From NCBI GenBank assembly GCA_003254925.1, contig QANZ01002448.1, positions 171,358-235,357 of the forward strand: a stretch of DNA of 64,000 nucleotides. Direction: 5' to 3'. Origin of the DNA: Chamaecrista fasciculata. Lineage: Eukaryota; Streptophyta; Magnoliopsida; Fabales; Fabaceae. The notes under the pieces are model-generated. The model was not told where the DNA came from. It made no database searches and saw nothing but the letters and a program-made list of their open reading frames with translations. The translations under genes and the position numbers were made by a program. How positions within the stretch are numbered: the first letter of the stretch is position 1; the number at the start of each line of letters is the position of its first letter. Below are positions 48,006-60,064 of the stretch, piece by piece.

Positions 48006-49677
48006 ATGGCAGCGTGCTCCTTCTCTGCTTGTTCTATCTCCTTTACAAGAACCCCAACTGCTACAAAATCAATTTCGCCATTTTCCTTCTCGTCTTTCTT
48101 TCCTCCCGTAAATAGTGTTCCCCGAAAATTTTACATCAGAGCATCGACTTCGTCTGTGCCTTCCGCTTCGGCGACCACAATCGCCGCCGTTGAAGTTGAT
48201 GCTTCTTCAGTCTCAGCCACTCCCGCTAAGCCCTTACCCTTTCGAGTCGGGCATGGATTTGATCTCCATCGCTTAGAGCCTGGTTATCCGTTGATTATTG
48301 GTGGAATTGATATACCTCACGATAGAGGATGCGAGGCACATTCCGATGGTGAATAAATCTCGACTCGCTTGCTTTTAATTTTGAAGTTTCTGGTTTATGG
48401 ATTCCCCTTAATTTGTATTCTGCTGAAGGAAAATTTAAAGTTTTTTTTTTTTTTTTTTTTTTTTTTTNTTTTTTTTTTTTTTTGCTTATTTGCGATAGGG
48501 GATGTGCTACTTCACTGTGTGGTTGATGCGATTTTGGGGGCGTTAGGCCTTCCTGATATAGGGCAAATATTCCCGGATTCAGATCCTAAGTGGAAAGGCT
48601 GTGCATCCTCAGTTTTCATCAAAGAATCTGTGAGTATATGCTCTTGGCATGACTATACCTAGTTTCATCTGTCTCCCTCTCGCAATTTTCTCATTTGAAA
48701 TGTTGTGCATGCTAAGAATTAGTAATCTCTTGGGAAGAAATGACCAATAACCATTCACTACAATGTTTTTGTATGACTATTACATGTAGTAAGTCTATTT
48801 CAATGGTGGATTTAGAGTCAATACGTGGACTCTGTAAATTTTAGGTTTCTAACAAGTTGGTTGTATACTATTTAGAGTTAGAGCTTACTGTGAATGTTTA
48901 AACTGTAATTTGCGTTCCCCTTGTAACTACTGTTCAACTTATCCTTAAGAAATAAAAACTTTTTTTCATTTCAAGTATGAAGCTGAAGGAAATTGTAATA
49001 GAAAAAATGAGGCTTTTATTTATTTTTACACCACTGAAGAGGTAAGATTGCGGTTAGACTGGTCACAGGATGCTGTTCAGAACTGCACGTGTAATTGGGG
49101 AATTCAAGACTTCTTGTGTAATTACATAGAGGATAGGTTGATAATGCAATAGAGGTCACTCCATTAATGGCAGTATCATGTATCATGTTTCAAAACTAGA
49201 CTAGTGAAACTGATCATTTACTTAGTTACTGTTTGCTCTCATGTATTATGTTAGAACTTAGAAGAGTTGAAGTGGCGGGCCTACCTTTTCCTTTGTTGTA
49301 AGATAGCTGTAGGAGAAAGTGTCTATTTCATTGTATAATCTTGCTCTCTTGAGAATTTGATGTTACAAAAATAAAAAAGCATTTCTGTGCTGATTTATTT
49401 AGCCTGGTTTAATCATTGTGGTGTTGTTCTCTAATCACTACAGGTGAGACTTATGCATGAAGCAGGTTATGATATTGGAAATCTGGATGCGACATTGATA
49501 CTACAAAGACCGAAGCTAAGCCCGCACAAGGAGGCCATCAAGGCCAACTTGTCTGCACTGCTTGGAGTTGATACTTCTGTGGTAAATATTAAAGCAAAGA
49601 CTCATGAAAAAGTAGATAGCCTTGGAGAAAACAGAAGCATAGCAGCTCACACTGTGGTTCTTCTGATGAAGAAATAA
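48006..49677 (+). CDS. ISPF: 2-C-methyl-D-erythritol 2,4-cyclodiphosphate synthase, plastid
   Basis: Three exons: 48006-48348, 48499-48629, 49444-49677; joined they give 235 residues. The first 75 or so residues are a Ser/Ala/Thr-rich plastid transit peptide ([19 protein letters not shown]). The mature enzyme starts [15 protein letters not shown] with the metal-binding Asp and His, then [20 protein letters not shown] with a second His, [19 protein letters not shown], and ends in the family block [20 protein letters not shown]. It converts CDP-ME 2-phosphate to MEcPP in the MEP isoprenoid pathway. The ATG at 48006 is preferred to a longer frame opening at 47970 because it starts a transit peptide and has an ACCATGGC context. 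The first intron holds a 45-base poly-T with an N at 48468. Confidence 0.95.
48439..48483. repeat. Poly-T tract with an N in IspF intron 1
   Basis: About 45 T in a row with a single N at 48468. The length is probably not correctly resolved in the assembly. It lies close to the exon 2 acceptor at 48498 and could serve as its polypyrimidine tract. Confidence 0.8.
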
Positions 49678-52600
49678 AGGAGCAAGAAATTTGTATTGGG
49701 TTAAAATAAAGTTATTCTTAATTAAGAAAAAATTGCTGTAAAACGTACGAAGCATGCTTTGTTAGCATTTTTGTATACTGCTGAACTTGGATGCTAAATA
49801 TTTGGATGCTGCTGAGCAAGAAAGATAATGGACCAAAATGAACTTTGAGACAAAAATAATGGATCAAAATGAACATTCGACCTTATTTGTTTTACTCTTT
49901 TTTTTATGGAATTTATTTATTTTACTTTATCATATGAAGTAGTATTTGTCTATTTGAAATAGGGAAAAGATTTGTCCCTTTGGGTTCTATATTTAGGCAT
50001 CCCCATAAAATTTTGAAATTGCAAGTCAAACTTGTATGTAGAAACCAGAAGCATAATATAAATTAACCTGTCAAAGTGTCAAAGTTGAAGCTGGGTTGAG
50101 GCTGCCTGGCTGAATATTGAAATATTCAACGCTTCGTGCATGTAATAAATTGTGTCCATTATCTTGTTTTTCAACAATTATTAATGTGTGGTTGAAACTT
50201 GTTTATCAATATTATCACCTACCCCACAGTGGAAAAGGGCATTCTATTTCTTAATTTCTTCTAAAACTGAACAAATAAATACTTGTAACTTTTATTTATT
50301 TTAAATTTAAGTGCACAAATTTTAGAATATGTGAAGGCTATTTTTTCTCTGTCAGATTTGAAGGATCTAAATGCCGATAAGTTGTGTGGCTGTGTGAGTG
50401 TGTGCCATATTTTTGAATTGTGGAAACGTGAAAATTTTATTTTGCTTGTCTATCTTTCGTCAGTCTTATACTCTTATTTGTTCTTTAAAGTATAAAATAA
50501 AAATGAAAAATCATATTTTAATTTATGTTAATTGAAATTTTTAAAAACTTGAGCACTGTAAATATATTTTGTTGTTTCTCATATTTCAAAAATTGCAATA
50601 TGTTTTTATAAATTTGATGTAATATAATAAAATAAATCTTTTAATTGATTTTATGCGACACGTTTTCCTTTTAAACTATAAAATTACTTAACTGTATTTA
50701 TTATCATATAAAAAAATCTCATATGAAAATTCGGGGTAAATCAAATTGTTATTTCTTATACTTCACACCAATTCTAATTAAATTTTTATCTTTAATTTTT
50801 TTTATTAAATCCGTATACTTAAATTTCATTTATACTCAAATGTTTTTTTGGCCAAAAATTTATAGTCAAATGTTTATTTTTGAATAACATTAAAATTTTG
50901 TTTATTTAAAAACTATTTAATAATTTGACATGATTATACTATTTACTATTTAGAGTCCAATAAACATCTAATCAACAAAATTATGATAAAATTTTGTAGT
51001 TTTAACTAAATTAAATAGAATAAAGTGTTATACCTTTTGAGATAGTAAACAATTTAAAAACTTACCCCCAAAAAGGCCAAATGCCCAAATCACGTTTTAA
51101 AGGTTTTAAGTCATAATATCTTTTTAAATTTTTGTAATCTCAATATCTCATGCGGGGTAATTTTAACGTGAAAAAAAGCTTATTCGTTTTTTAACTATGT
51201 AAAGGCAAGGTTTTTTTTTTTTTGATACCGCGTGTATAGGCAAGTTGGTGACATATCACATAAGCCCAAACATTTTAAGGGTTCTAAATAAAAGAAAAAT
51301 ATTTTACTCATTAATTTGATTGGATGTGGTTGTAGAGACAAATCTTACTCAACAAATATCATTCTAAAAATATATAGAATCTATAATATGATCAGTTCAT
51401 TTGTTTTACACTTTTACCTTATACAGAAAAATATCAATTTCATTTTTTTTTTTGTCGTGGTTATCTTGATGTATGACGAAATTGAACTGGGAATCTGTCT
51501 TCTATACAAATTTCGGTATTGGCTTTTAAGACCTGGAGACCAGAAAAACACAAATGAATCACATTGAAGAATGAAGAGGCAGCTAAAACGTTTTTCATGT
51601 CTAATTTGGTTTTCGCCTAACAAGGAAATTAGTGACAAAGTAAAACAATTTCGTAATCCCAATTTTGCTTCCTACTTTTCTTCCCTTGAGGGCTAAGTGT
51701 ACTGGACGATAATAGTAATTGACTATCTAACGATCCACGTATGACCTAAGACTTTCAAACCCATCAATTTGAACCAAAACCAATACATGTTTCAAACCTT
51801 GAAACGGAGAAATAGAAGTTTCAAGTTTGGACTTTAGTCTTTGGACATTGCAAAAGTTGAGGTATTAAAACCAAATACAAGGACGAACAAGGGCTTGCCT
51901 TGACAATTATAATTTTAGTCTTACTGTATGTCTGAATGTTCCACGCGCGTCACACTATACGCAAACAGCTGAAATCATCATTTTCATTATCTCTCTGCTC
52001 AACATAGAGCTTTTCTTTGATCGAAAGAAGAGACAGGAAAAATAAGAAGAGATATTTTATTGGTTTTAACTTTTAATTAAAAGATAAATAAATATATATT
52101 CATTGGTTTGGAACAGGGGCTGCAGTAGATCGAAATCCAGTCAAACTCTCTCAATGTATAATATATATGTTAATGAAGCAAAATTCTGAAATGCTTCCTA
52201 CGTTCCAGAAGTCGGTGGCTTTGAATAATTTCAGATTCAAGAAATTGGAAATTATTTATATTACTGGGATAATCACATGTTTAATTAAGTTTCAAGTTTC
52301 AACTTTAAAGTTCATATTCTTTTTGGGCCGTCTGTTTGAACTTGAAGTTTTGAACTCAACGGTTCATCACCACGAATTAGTCGTAAAACATGAAAAAATA
52401 AAATGATGTAAATTGGCCAGTTCAACTCTTTCAGCTTTCTTTTTTCTTTTTTGCTATTTATTAAAAACTAAAAAGCAAGGAAAATAATAATTTTGGTTGG
52501 TCATTATCTTCATTGCGTTGTGAGTTGTGACAACCTGCGAGCAAACACGCAGGAAACACAGTTTTGCTTACTGCCCCCACACTCTTGATCTCTTACCTGC

Positions 52601-52866
52601 TTACCGACAAAACAAAAATATTAATTTTATTAATCTTGTATGTGAAATGCCCCTGCAAAGCGTGACAGCATGATAATTATATTCAATTAACTGAACAAAT
52701 AAGAAGCTCGCAAAAGGATTAGGCTTGAATGCAATTGTGATTGCAGTCGTAAAGGGTGACAATGGAATCAGATCACACTAGAAAGTGCCAAAAAGATGAG
52801 AAAAGCAAATGATATTGGAAGATATGGGAAAGCTGGATGTGGAGTAGAGTAGTGATTCTCATTTAG

Positions 52867-53034
52867 AAAAATTTAATTGAGGGGATGGTGCCCCAGTCTA
52901 AAGTTAGGGCAGACTTCCGGGCTCAAAGAGCATTTATAGAGGTAAGTACACATAACTCAACAAATGAAGTATCTCGAGGAATCAAACTCAAATCATGTAA
53001 TTGTTATAGACGAAAGGTGACCAAGTGAGTCAAA
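52867..53034 (-). mobile_element. Candidate SINE, antisense
   Basis: On the minus strand a tRNA-like head shows an A-box-like TGACTCACTTGGTCACC and, about 40 bp on, a B-box-like GAGTTTGATTCCTCG, followed by an unrelated body and an AT-rich end. CTCATTTAG (52858-52866) and CTTCATTAG (53035-53043) may be an imperfect target duplication. Less certain than the SINE at 31007; possibly a different family. Confidence 0.5.
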
Positions 53035-53285
53035 CTTCATTAGCGAGCAGAGAATATTGGAAACAGAAGATAACAAAAGAGAAAGTGACAGAGGAATTGA
53101 ATTGAAGGGATGCACAAGTGGCATCCAGCTGACTTATTTCCATATCCGACATTTATTATTAATCAAATCGATGATCGTGGGACTTGGACCGCACACCAAA
53201 CCCCTCTGTCAAATTTTCAAACACGTACGTATGCGTGCCACTCCCACTGCCACCACCACTCTTTCCTGCGAACCTTCCTTCCTTC

Positions 53286-53294
53286 TATATTTAA
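53286..53294 (+). promoter_or_regulatory. Candidate TATA box of ACC synthase gene
   Basis: CTATATTTAATC about 185 bp before the ATG at 53477, consistent with a 5' UTR of about 150 bp. Motif match only. Confidence 0.4.
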
Positions 53295-53476
53295 TCTTCT
53301 CCCCCTTCTCAATTCCTTACATTTATAGACCAAATTATATATAAGACTGCCTCGTGTGAAGTTGAGAATCAGAAACATCACAGCAACATAATTGGCTTTC
53401 CAATTTCCTATATTTATATCTTTTTGTCTGTGACTTGTGAGTGAATTTGGAAGAAACACAAAAAACAGAACAGATA

Positions 53477-55272
53477 ATGAGCGTGGAACAACCTCAATTG
53501 TTGTCTAAGATTGCGAGTGGGGATGGACATGGTGAACATTCCCCATACTTTGATGGCTGGAAGGCGTACGAGAATGACCCATTTCACCCCACCAACAATC
53601 TTAATGGGGTCATTCAAATGGGTCTCGCTGAAAATCAGGTATATATATGGAACTTATCTCACTCTTCAGTCCTCACACACTCACTTGCATCGATCAATAT
53701 GTTGATTAGTTCTTCAGCACAAAAGCTAACCTCTTTTTCTGTTACAGCTCACTGCTGATTTGATTGAAGAATGGATTACCAATAATCCAGAGGCCTCCAT
53801 TTGCACTCCTGAAGGAGTCAGGGATTTCATGGCCATCGCTAACTTTCAGGACTATCATGGCTTGCCACAATTCAGAAACGTGAGTATAGAACAGACTCAC
53901 AATTATATTACTTGTCTCTGTCATTTCAATCTATTTCTGATGCTGATACAGAAATTAACTAATGAATTGAACTTGTTCAGGCTGTGGCTAAATTCATGGG
54001 AAGAGCAAGAGGAAACAGAGTGACATTCAATCCTGATCGCATAGTGATGAGTGGTGGAGCAACTGGTGCACACGAGGTTACAGCTTTTTGTTTGGCAGAT
54101 CCTGGTGATGCTTTTTTGGTGCCCATTCCCTATTATCCAGGGTAATTAATTATTCTATGACTTTCCATATCATCTTCCACCTCCTTAATGCTTCTTTCTT
54201 TCTTCTTAAGCTTACGTTTGCAATGACGTTTCTCAATTAAAACTAAATTGGTTTCTATTCTGTCTGCAGTTTCGATCGGGATTTGAGATGGAGAACAGGT
54301 GTTCAACTCGTTCCTGTAATCTGTGAAAGCTCTAACAATTTCAAGCTAACAAGAACAGCGTTGGAAGCAGCCTATGAGAAAGCCAAACAAAACAACATCA
54401 AAGTAAAGGGCTTGCTTATCACCAATCCATCCAACCCATTAGGAACCATCATGGACAGAGACACATTAAAAAGTGTGGTCAGTTTCATCAACGACAAGAG
54501 CATCCACCTTATATGCGACGAAATCTACGCAGGCACAGTTTTTGGGGAGCCTGGTTTCACGAGCATCGCTGAGATTGTAGAGGAAGAGGACGACATTAAA
54601 CAAAAATGCAATCTTGATCTCATCCACATAGTTTACAGCCTTTCAAAGGATCTTGGGGTCCCTGGGTTTAGAGTTGGCATCATCTATTCTTACAACGATG
54701 CTGTAGTGAATTGTGCTCGCAAAATGTCCAGCTTTGGATTAGTCTCCACACAAACTCAGCATCTTCTAGCGTCAATGCTATCTGATGATGGGTTTGTGGA
54801 TCGATTCCTTACAGAAAGCACCAAAAGGCTTGCTCAAAGATACAGAGTTTTCACAAGAGGACTTGCCCAAGTTGGTATAAAGTGTTTGCAAAGCAATGCT
54901 GGTTTGTTCTTGTGGATGGATTTGCGTCGTCTTCTTAAGAAGCAAACATGGGAAGCAGAAATGGAGCTGTGGAGAACCATTATTTATGAAGTGAAGATCA
55001 ATGTTTCACCTGGATCTTCTTTTCATTGTGATGAGCCAGGGTGGTTCAGGGTATGCTATGCTAATATGGATGATTTGGCTGTGGAAGTTGCTTTGAAGAG
55101 AATTCGTAGCTTTGTGCGTCAAAATATGGAAGCCATGGTGCCTGCAAAGAGGCTTTGCTGGCAGAGCAGCTTGAAGTTGAGGCTAAGCTTCTCTTCAAGA
55201 AACATGGACGACATCATTATGTCACCTCACTCACCCATGCCTCAATCACCTATGGTTAAAGCCACCTTTTGA
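53477..55272 (+). CDS. ACS: 1-aminocyclopropane-1-carboxylate synthase, type 1
   Basis: Four exons: 53477-53638, 53748-53879, 53981-54141, 54270-55272; joined they give 485 residues, the typical ACS length and exon layout. Motifs: [81 protein letters not shown], and the PLP-binding lysine K278 in [15 protein letters not shown]. The enzyme makes ACC from S-adenosylmethionine, the rate-limiting step of ethylene synthesis. The C-terminus has both type-1 signals: a CDPK-type site LRLSFSSR and three Ser-Pro MAPK sites in [11 protein letters not shown], so the protein is likely stabilised by MPK3/6-type kinases (known for Arabidopsis ACS2/ACS6). AATAAA follows about 25 bp after the stop. Confidence 0.96.
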
Positions 55273-58200
55273 AGTCACATTATTATTGTCCGCACAATAA
55301 AATGATATTGTTTGGTTCTTTCATTTTGTATATGATTATTAAAGGGATCGAATTGTTGGATCGACAACAATAAGAAGGCATTCATGCAACTGTACAATTA
55401 GTGGATGCCTTCAATTCCTTCACAAAATATCTGCCCTTGGGTCTTGCAGGCAGCCATTTTTTTTCTTCTTTCACTTTCAGAATTATGGTGGAAGAAGTTA
55501 ATTCATTGTTTTTGTGATAATTGGTCTAGATGATCGAGTCCATCAGTTATCTGTATTCTGCTCTACAACTTGTAAGGCATTCATTAAAGGATTGCAATAA
55601 AGGCTCTTTACCTTTCTTTTTTATCTCTTTTTTAATATTTCTGGAAGTAGTTGAGTGGACCAATGGGTTCTTCATCTGGAAGCAAAAGTTCTCGGTCGAC
55701 TTTGTAGAATATTCTACTACACCTTCACTTGCAAGTTGCAACGGGTGAAGGGTGGACTTAGATCTTCTAAAATGTAAATGGTAGTGCATTCAGAGAGATA
55801 AGAAGAGGTAGAGAGAGACACTCTGAAACATACACATTTTATTTCATAACTTTTTTCTAATCTCTATCTCTGTTCTCTCTCTAAAATGCAAAGAATGCAC
55901 TGCCATCATTATCATTTCTCCTGAAAGGTAAAAGAGATAATGGGCTTCACCATAGTATTGTAGGTGAAAGATTAATTCTTCATATGAACTTGTTCCCTTT
56001 TACTTCTTTTGTATTTTTTTTTTATATTAGATAACGTTGGACAAGGTAAATATTGAAAGCCAGTATGCATATGTATTTTTAATTCTTCAATCTCTACTTG
56101 GAATCCAAAAAAACTTTGTACAAGTCGAGGGTTATCAGATCTAGGAAAAATGAAACAGTGCATATTGCCCGGTGTTATAAAATGAAATATATATATATAT
56201 ATAAGCAAAATATATAAAGAAATGATAGATATACTTTTAGTAGGTGGCGCTAAATATTGTTGCTGATATTAGTTGGTGATGGTGTTGACCATTTTAATCT
56301 GACTTTTGTTTATAAATAATAGAACTCACTTGGAGTATGCTAAAAAAGCAGTTTTCACTCTTCAGCATATAAATTAAGGATATGAAACATTCATAATGTA
56401 TAGGTAGCTGGTGGAGTAATTATTTGCGTCATCCAGATTGTATGATGAAAACCACACTAACCACTGTAACCAGTTATTTTCCTTGATAAGAAATGATGCA
56501 GGAAAACAGAGGATTTTGGTTAAACAACAGAAGATTAGTTAGATGTTGGTTAAAAAATACAACTACAAATGACATCACATCATTTGATCATATTCTGATT
56601 CCATGCCGATTAGTGCACGCAATTACTGGAAGCAAAGTATGAGAGATTTGAATTAAATATATATAGAGATTATCATATGACGTGGATGAAATAAGGTAGC
56701 TGGGTGGCTGGTTGGGTTTTAAGTTGAAGAAGGTAGCCTCTATTGTTGGTATGAGGCACTTTCAGTAATAAACATTAAACAATGGAGTTGGGTGAACAAT
56801 CGACAGATCGCATCACACTGACATCACCACTACTCGTATAATATCAACAGTTAGGTAATTATTGAATGAATATGGATATTGCATATTTAAGAAATGCCAT
56901 ATGATAATCATACATTGCTTCATCATAAATCGTAATAATAATAATAATTAAAGGTCTTCAATTACGATGGGGTTGCGATATCTCTTGCGTATGCACTGCT
57001 AAAAAATTTAATAACAGGGGCCTCATATCATAGCGTTCCTTTTTCCCAGTCTTTAACCAATTTGTTTTAAGTTTTAAGCAGGTGGTTTGCCAACTTCAAC
57101 TTCAATTCAATTCGCTTTACTTTTTTCTGTTTTTCTGATTAGAGTTGTAATAATGCATTAAGTAATACACTAATAGCTGTAATGGTAGACTAATGACTAA
57201 TTCTCAAAGTCAAACACTTGTACTTAGATATGTATTGAATTGAGTGGTAGAATTGCTGACAATATTGTGATGAAAGAAAGTGTTGCATAATTGAGGTCAA
57301 AGTCATGTTGTTCTTGATGACATTGATGACAGACACCAGCTTGTCAAGACTTTTTGGGATAATAAGTCAAAGTCATGTTTCTAATTAATTTTTTAGACCT
57401 TTCACTCTCTTCAATTCTCAAACTTCACTTTCTAATTTCCATTATTTAATTAATATCTAAAATTATTAATTTTATATTTTATTCTTAAAATTAAAAAATG
57501 TAAAGTTTATTAATTTATTTTAGTATCACAACCAATTAAACAAAATATTAATAAATACTATAACCGTAACTGTTATTTGAAATAACAATTAAATTAAGAT
57601 GTTTGATTGTTACTATATGGAATTTTTTGGCCCAAGACTATTATTATTTATTGTCCTTTAGTGTTTATATTATTTCGAGTTGTTTTGTTGTCATTTTTTT
57701 TACTAAAACAGTGTTTTTGCAAATTATCAACCTTCTCCAAAATTTATTCACAAATTTGGTTCCTCGGTTTTTTTTTTGTCAACTATATTACTAACGTTTT
57801 GCCGGGGAAAGCACGATTTACTATTTAAAATGAGTCAAAAACAAACAAAACCAAAAAGAAATGAGGGGTCATCACTCATCGCTGAGGCAATTTGTGAATG
57901 AAGGACATCCAATTAGGTAAATTCAATTTATACTATTAATTAACAATATTTCTTAGATTTTATTCCAGATTTGATCATTCTATGAAAAAAGGAGAATTCC
58001 TGCTAAATTTGGTAGAATGATCTCATTACTCAGTAGACAAAATAAAAGGAAGTGATCAAGTAAATGTGAAAATAGTTAATTTTGAAAAATGTTATTAAGA
58101 TTACAAGAAAAACATGATATGCAGACTCTACCCAAAAAAAAAACATAATATGCAGAAAAGCAACTTCAAAAAGAATAAACTATATGAATAGTAGATAAAT

Positions 58201-59078
58201 ATATACACTTACCATATTATAGTTTACAATTAATAAAACAGATATATAATTCTATCTGGGTTTGTACAATAAGCTACTTTGACATTTGAAGTTGCAATTT
58301 GGTCGTTGAGGCAACCCTTAGCTACCTCACAGAAATTACACCTTTAGTTTTTTTTTTTTGTGGTAAAAAAATAGACCTTTAGTTAGCTCAAGTCACCATC
58401 AGGCGTTAACCCTTGGCCTTGCCCAAGAACTTAAATCCACAATTAAGTTATTATTTTTATATTCCAAATTAAGAAAACAAATAGTTCCGAAAATCATTAT
58501 CGATCATATCACCACTTATGATCTAGCGGACGTCTGTAGATGTAGAAAACAGGAAAAGTTAACAATGTTTTAAAACTCCTCTCCAACCATTCAGTCTTAT
58601 CCGAAGGAAGAGCAAGACAACACAAAGGTTTTTTTTGAAACGTCATGGTCGACAATCACGACAATTATATATATTCTCACAAGGGATGTCACATACTCAC
58701 ATGAAAACTAAGTTTAACAGTAGACCACAAATTTAAAAGACAAAAACATATATATATATATATATATGACACAGCAACCTCATGAGAATCCAAGTTTTAT
58801 TCATTCAAAACCTCTATAACCTATTTTGTAGGTCCAAATGTCCAATAATTTCCTGGGCAACAATTTGAAGTTTCAGTTGATCCACCCACAACCATAGTGA
58901 TAGTACAGATCATAGTCATACACTCCACAATTCACACGGAAGCAATAATTAATCCTGATTTCTGACCTTAACTTGATATATATCCATTAATTCTCAAATA
59001 CTCCTAACTAATAACTACGCATGAGTCACCATATATGACACATATATGACAACCTTAAATAAAGTAAGATAAAAAAAA
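55273..59078. other. Gene-free region between ACC synthase and HMA gene
   Basis: About 3.8 kb of AT-rich sequence. The ACC synthase 3' UTR is at the left. Short TA tracts occur near 56190 and 58745-58767. Frames of 60-80 codons (55530-55748, 57603-57828) are hydrophobic or low-complexity and not called. No RNA gene or intact mobile element is recognised. Confidence 0.4.
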
Positions 59079-60064
59079 TTAAGAAATAGCACAAGCATTT
59101 GGATTCTCTTCAGCACTTTGAACATGGTAGTATGTAGTCATGTAAGGGTTATAGGCTCTGTAAAGCTTCATAAGTTCAGCAATAGCTTGTTCATTTGGAT
59201 CTTTCTTCTTATCATCATCTTTCTTATTGCCCTCTTCTTTCTTGCCATCTTTCTTCCCTTCATCTTTTTTCTTCTCTGGCTCTTTTGCTGGCCCCACTGT
59301 TAGTATCTCTGTTGTAGGCCAAAACTTCCTTAATTTGCTTACCACGTCCACAGGATCTATGTCCCCAACTACAGTCAATTTCTTGGCCTTCATGTCCATG
59401 GCTATTGAATCAATGCCTGCACACTCCACATATATATATAATTGAAATTTGCAACATCAACCAAAATTCTTAGTCAAACTAATTTATCCCACTTGCATAC
59501 AATAAACAAGTGCAGTCCATTCATGTGGCCAAAGATTACTCAGGAAAATAAAAGAAACAGATTGCAACTGAAAATTCTGGTTTACTAGGATTTTTTTTTT
59601 TCTTAACGATTGAGTTGTTTCAAAACATGTCTCATAATTTGGCAGAGTCGTTTCATTTTGTTGTAGATACAAATAAACCAAACAGCACAAAGGTTGCAGC
59701 AATACCTGTAAGGCTAGAAACCAATTTCATGGCCTTCTGCTTTGCTTTGTCATCGTGCAAGTCTAACTTGAGTACCACTTTCTGCAATAAAAAAGACCCA
59801 AATGAAACGAGCGGAAAAATCGATTCTGGGAAATTAAAGTTCAGATATCACATAAATTTCCAGGAAGAGAGATCAAATTCTACTAGATTCAGATTTGAGA
59901 GTCATAGGAAACACATAACATATTAAATTTAATAATATGAATCAAGTAGCTAATATGTAATAAAGAGAGTGAGACATATAAATTCATGAAACAGAGTAGA
60001 TGTGTGGAAATTCAGTCCACAAGGGGATCAAAGAAAAACTAAGGGAGGATAGTCTGACCTTCAT
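59079..60064 (-). CDS. HMA-domain isoprenylated plant protein (HIPP-like), CxxC missing
   Basis: Three exons on the minus strand: 60064-60059 (only ATG AAG), 59781-59706, 59416-59079; joined they give 139 residues. The HMA fold is visible: [57 protein letters not shown]. The loop that carries the metal-binding CxxC in canonical HMA domains reads DLHDDKAK, with no cysteines. A Lys/Glu/Asp-rich linker follows ([20 protein letters not shown]), then a Tyr-rich end and the CaaX box CAIS, predicted to be farnesylated. The two-codon first exon is the usual layout for this family. Function is unknown; metal binding through CxxC is unlikely, and membrane attachment is inferred from CaaX. Confidence 0.88.

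Larger units (their letters stand above)
49678..53476. other. Gene-free AT-rich region between IspF and ACC synthase
   Basis: About 3.8 kb. Near 49827-49887 there are two copies of AATGGA(C/T)CAAAATGAAC, a small remnant of the GGTCCC-type repeats. 50200-51200 is strongly AT-rich with no open frames. A candidate antisense SINE lies at 52867-53034. The last several hundred bases should hold the ACC synthase promoter. Short frames (51316-51567, 52167-52406) show no recognisable content. Confidence 0.45.

Noticed and set aside
57603..57828. Hydrophobic small ORFs resembling membrane peptides
   Set aside because: Composition is what AT-rich DNA gives by chance; no start context or conserved motif.
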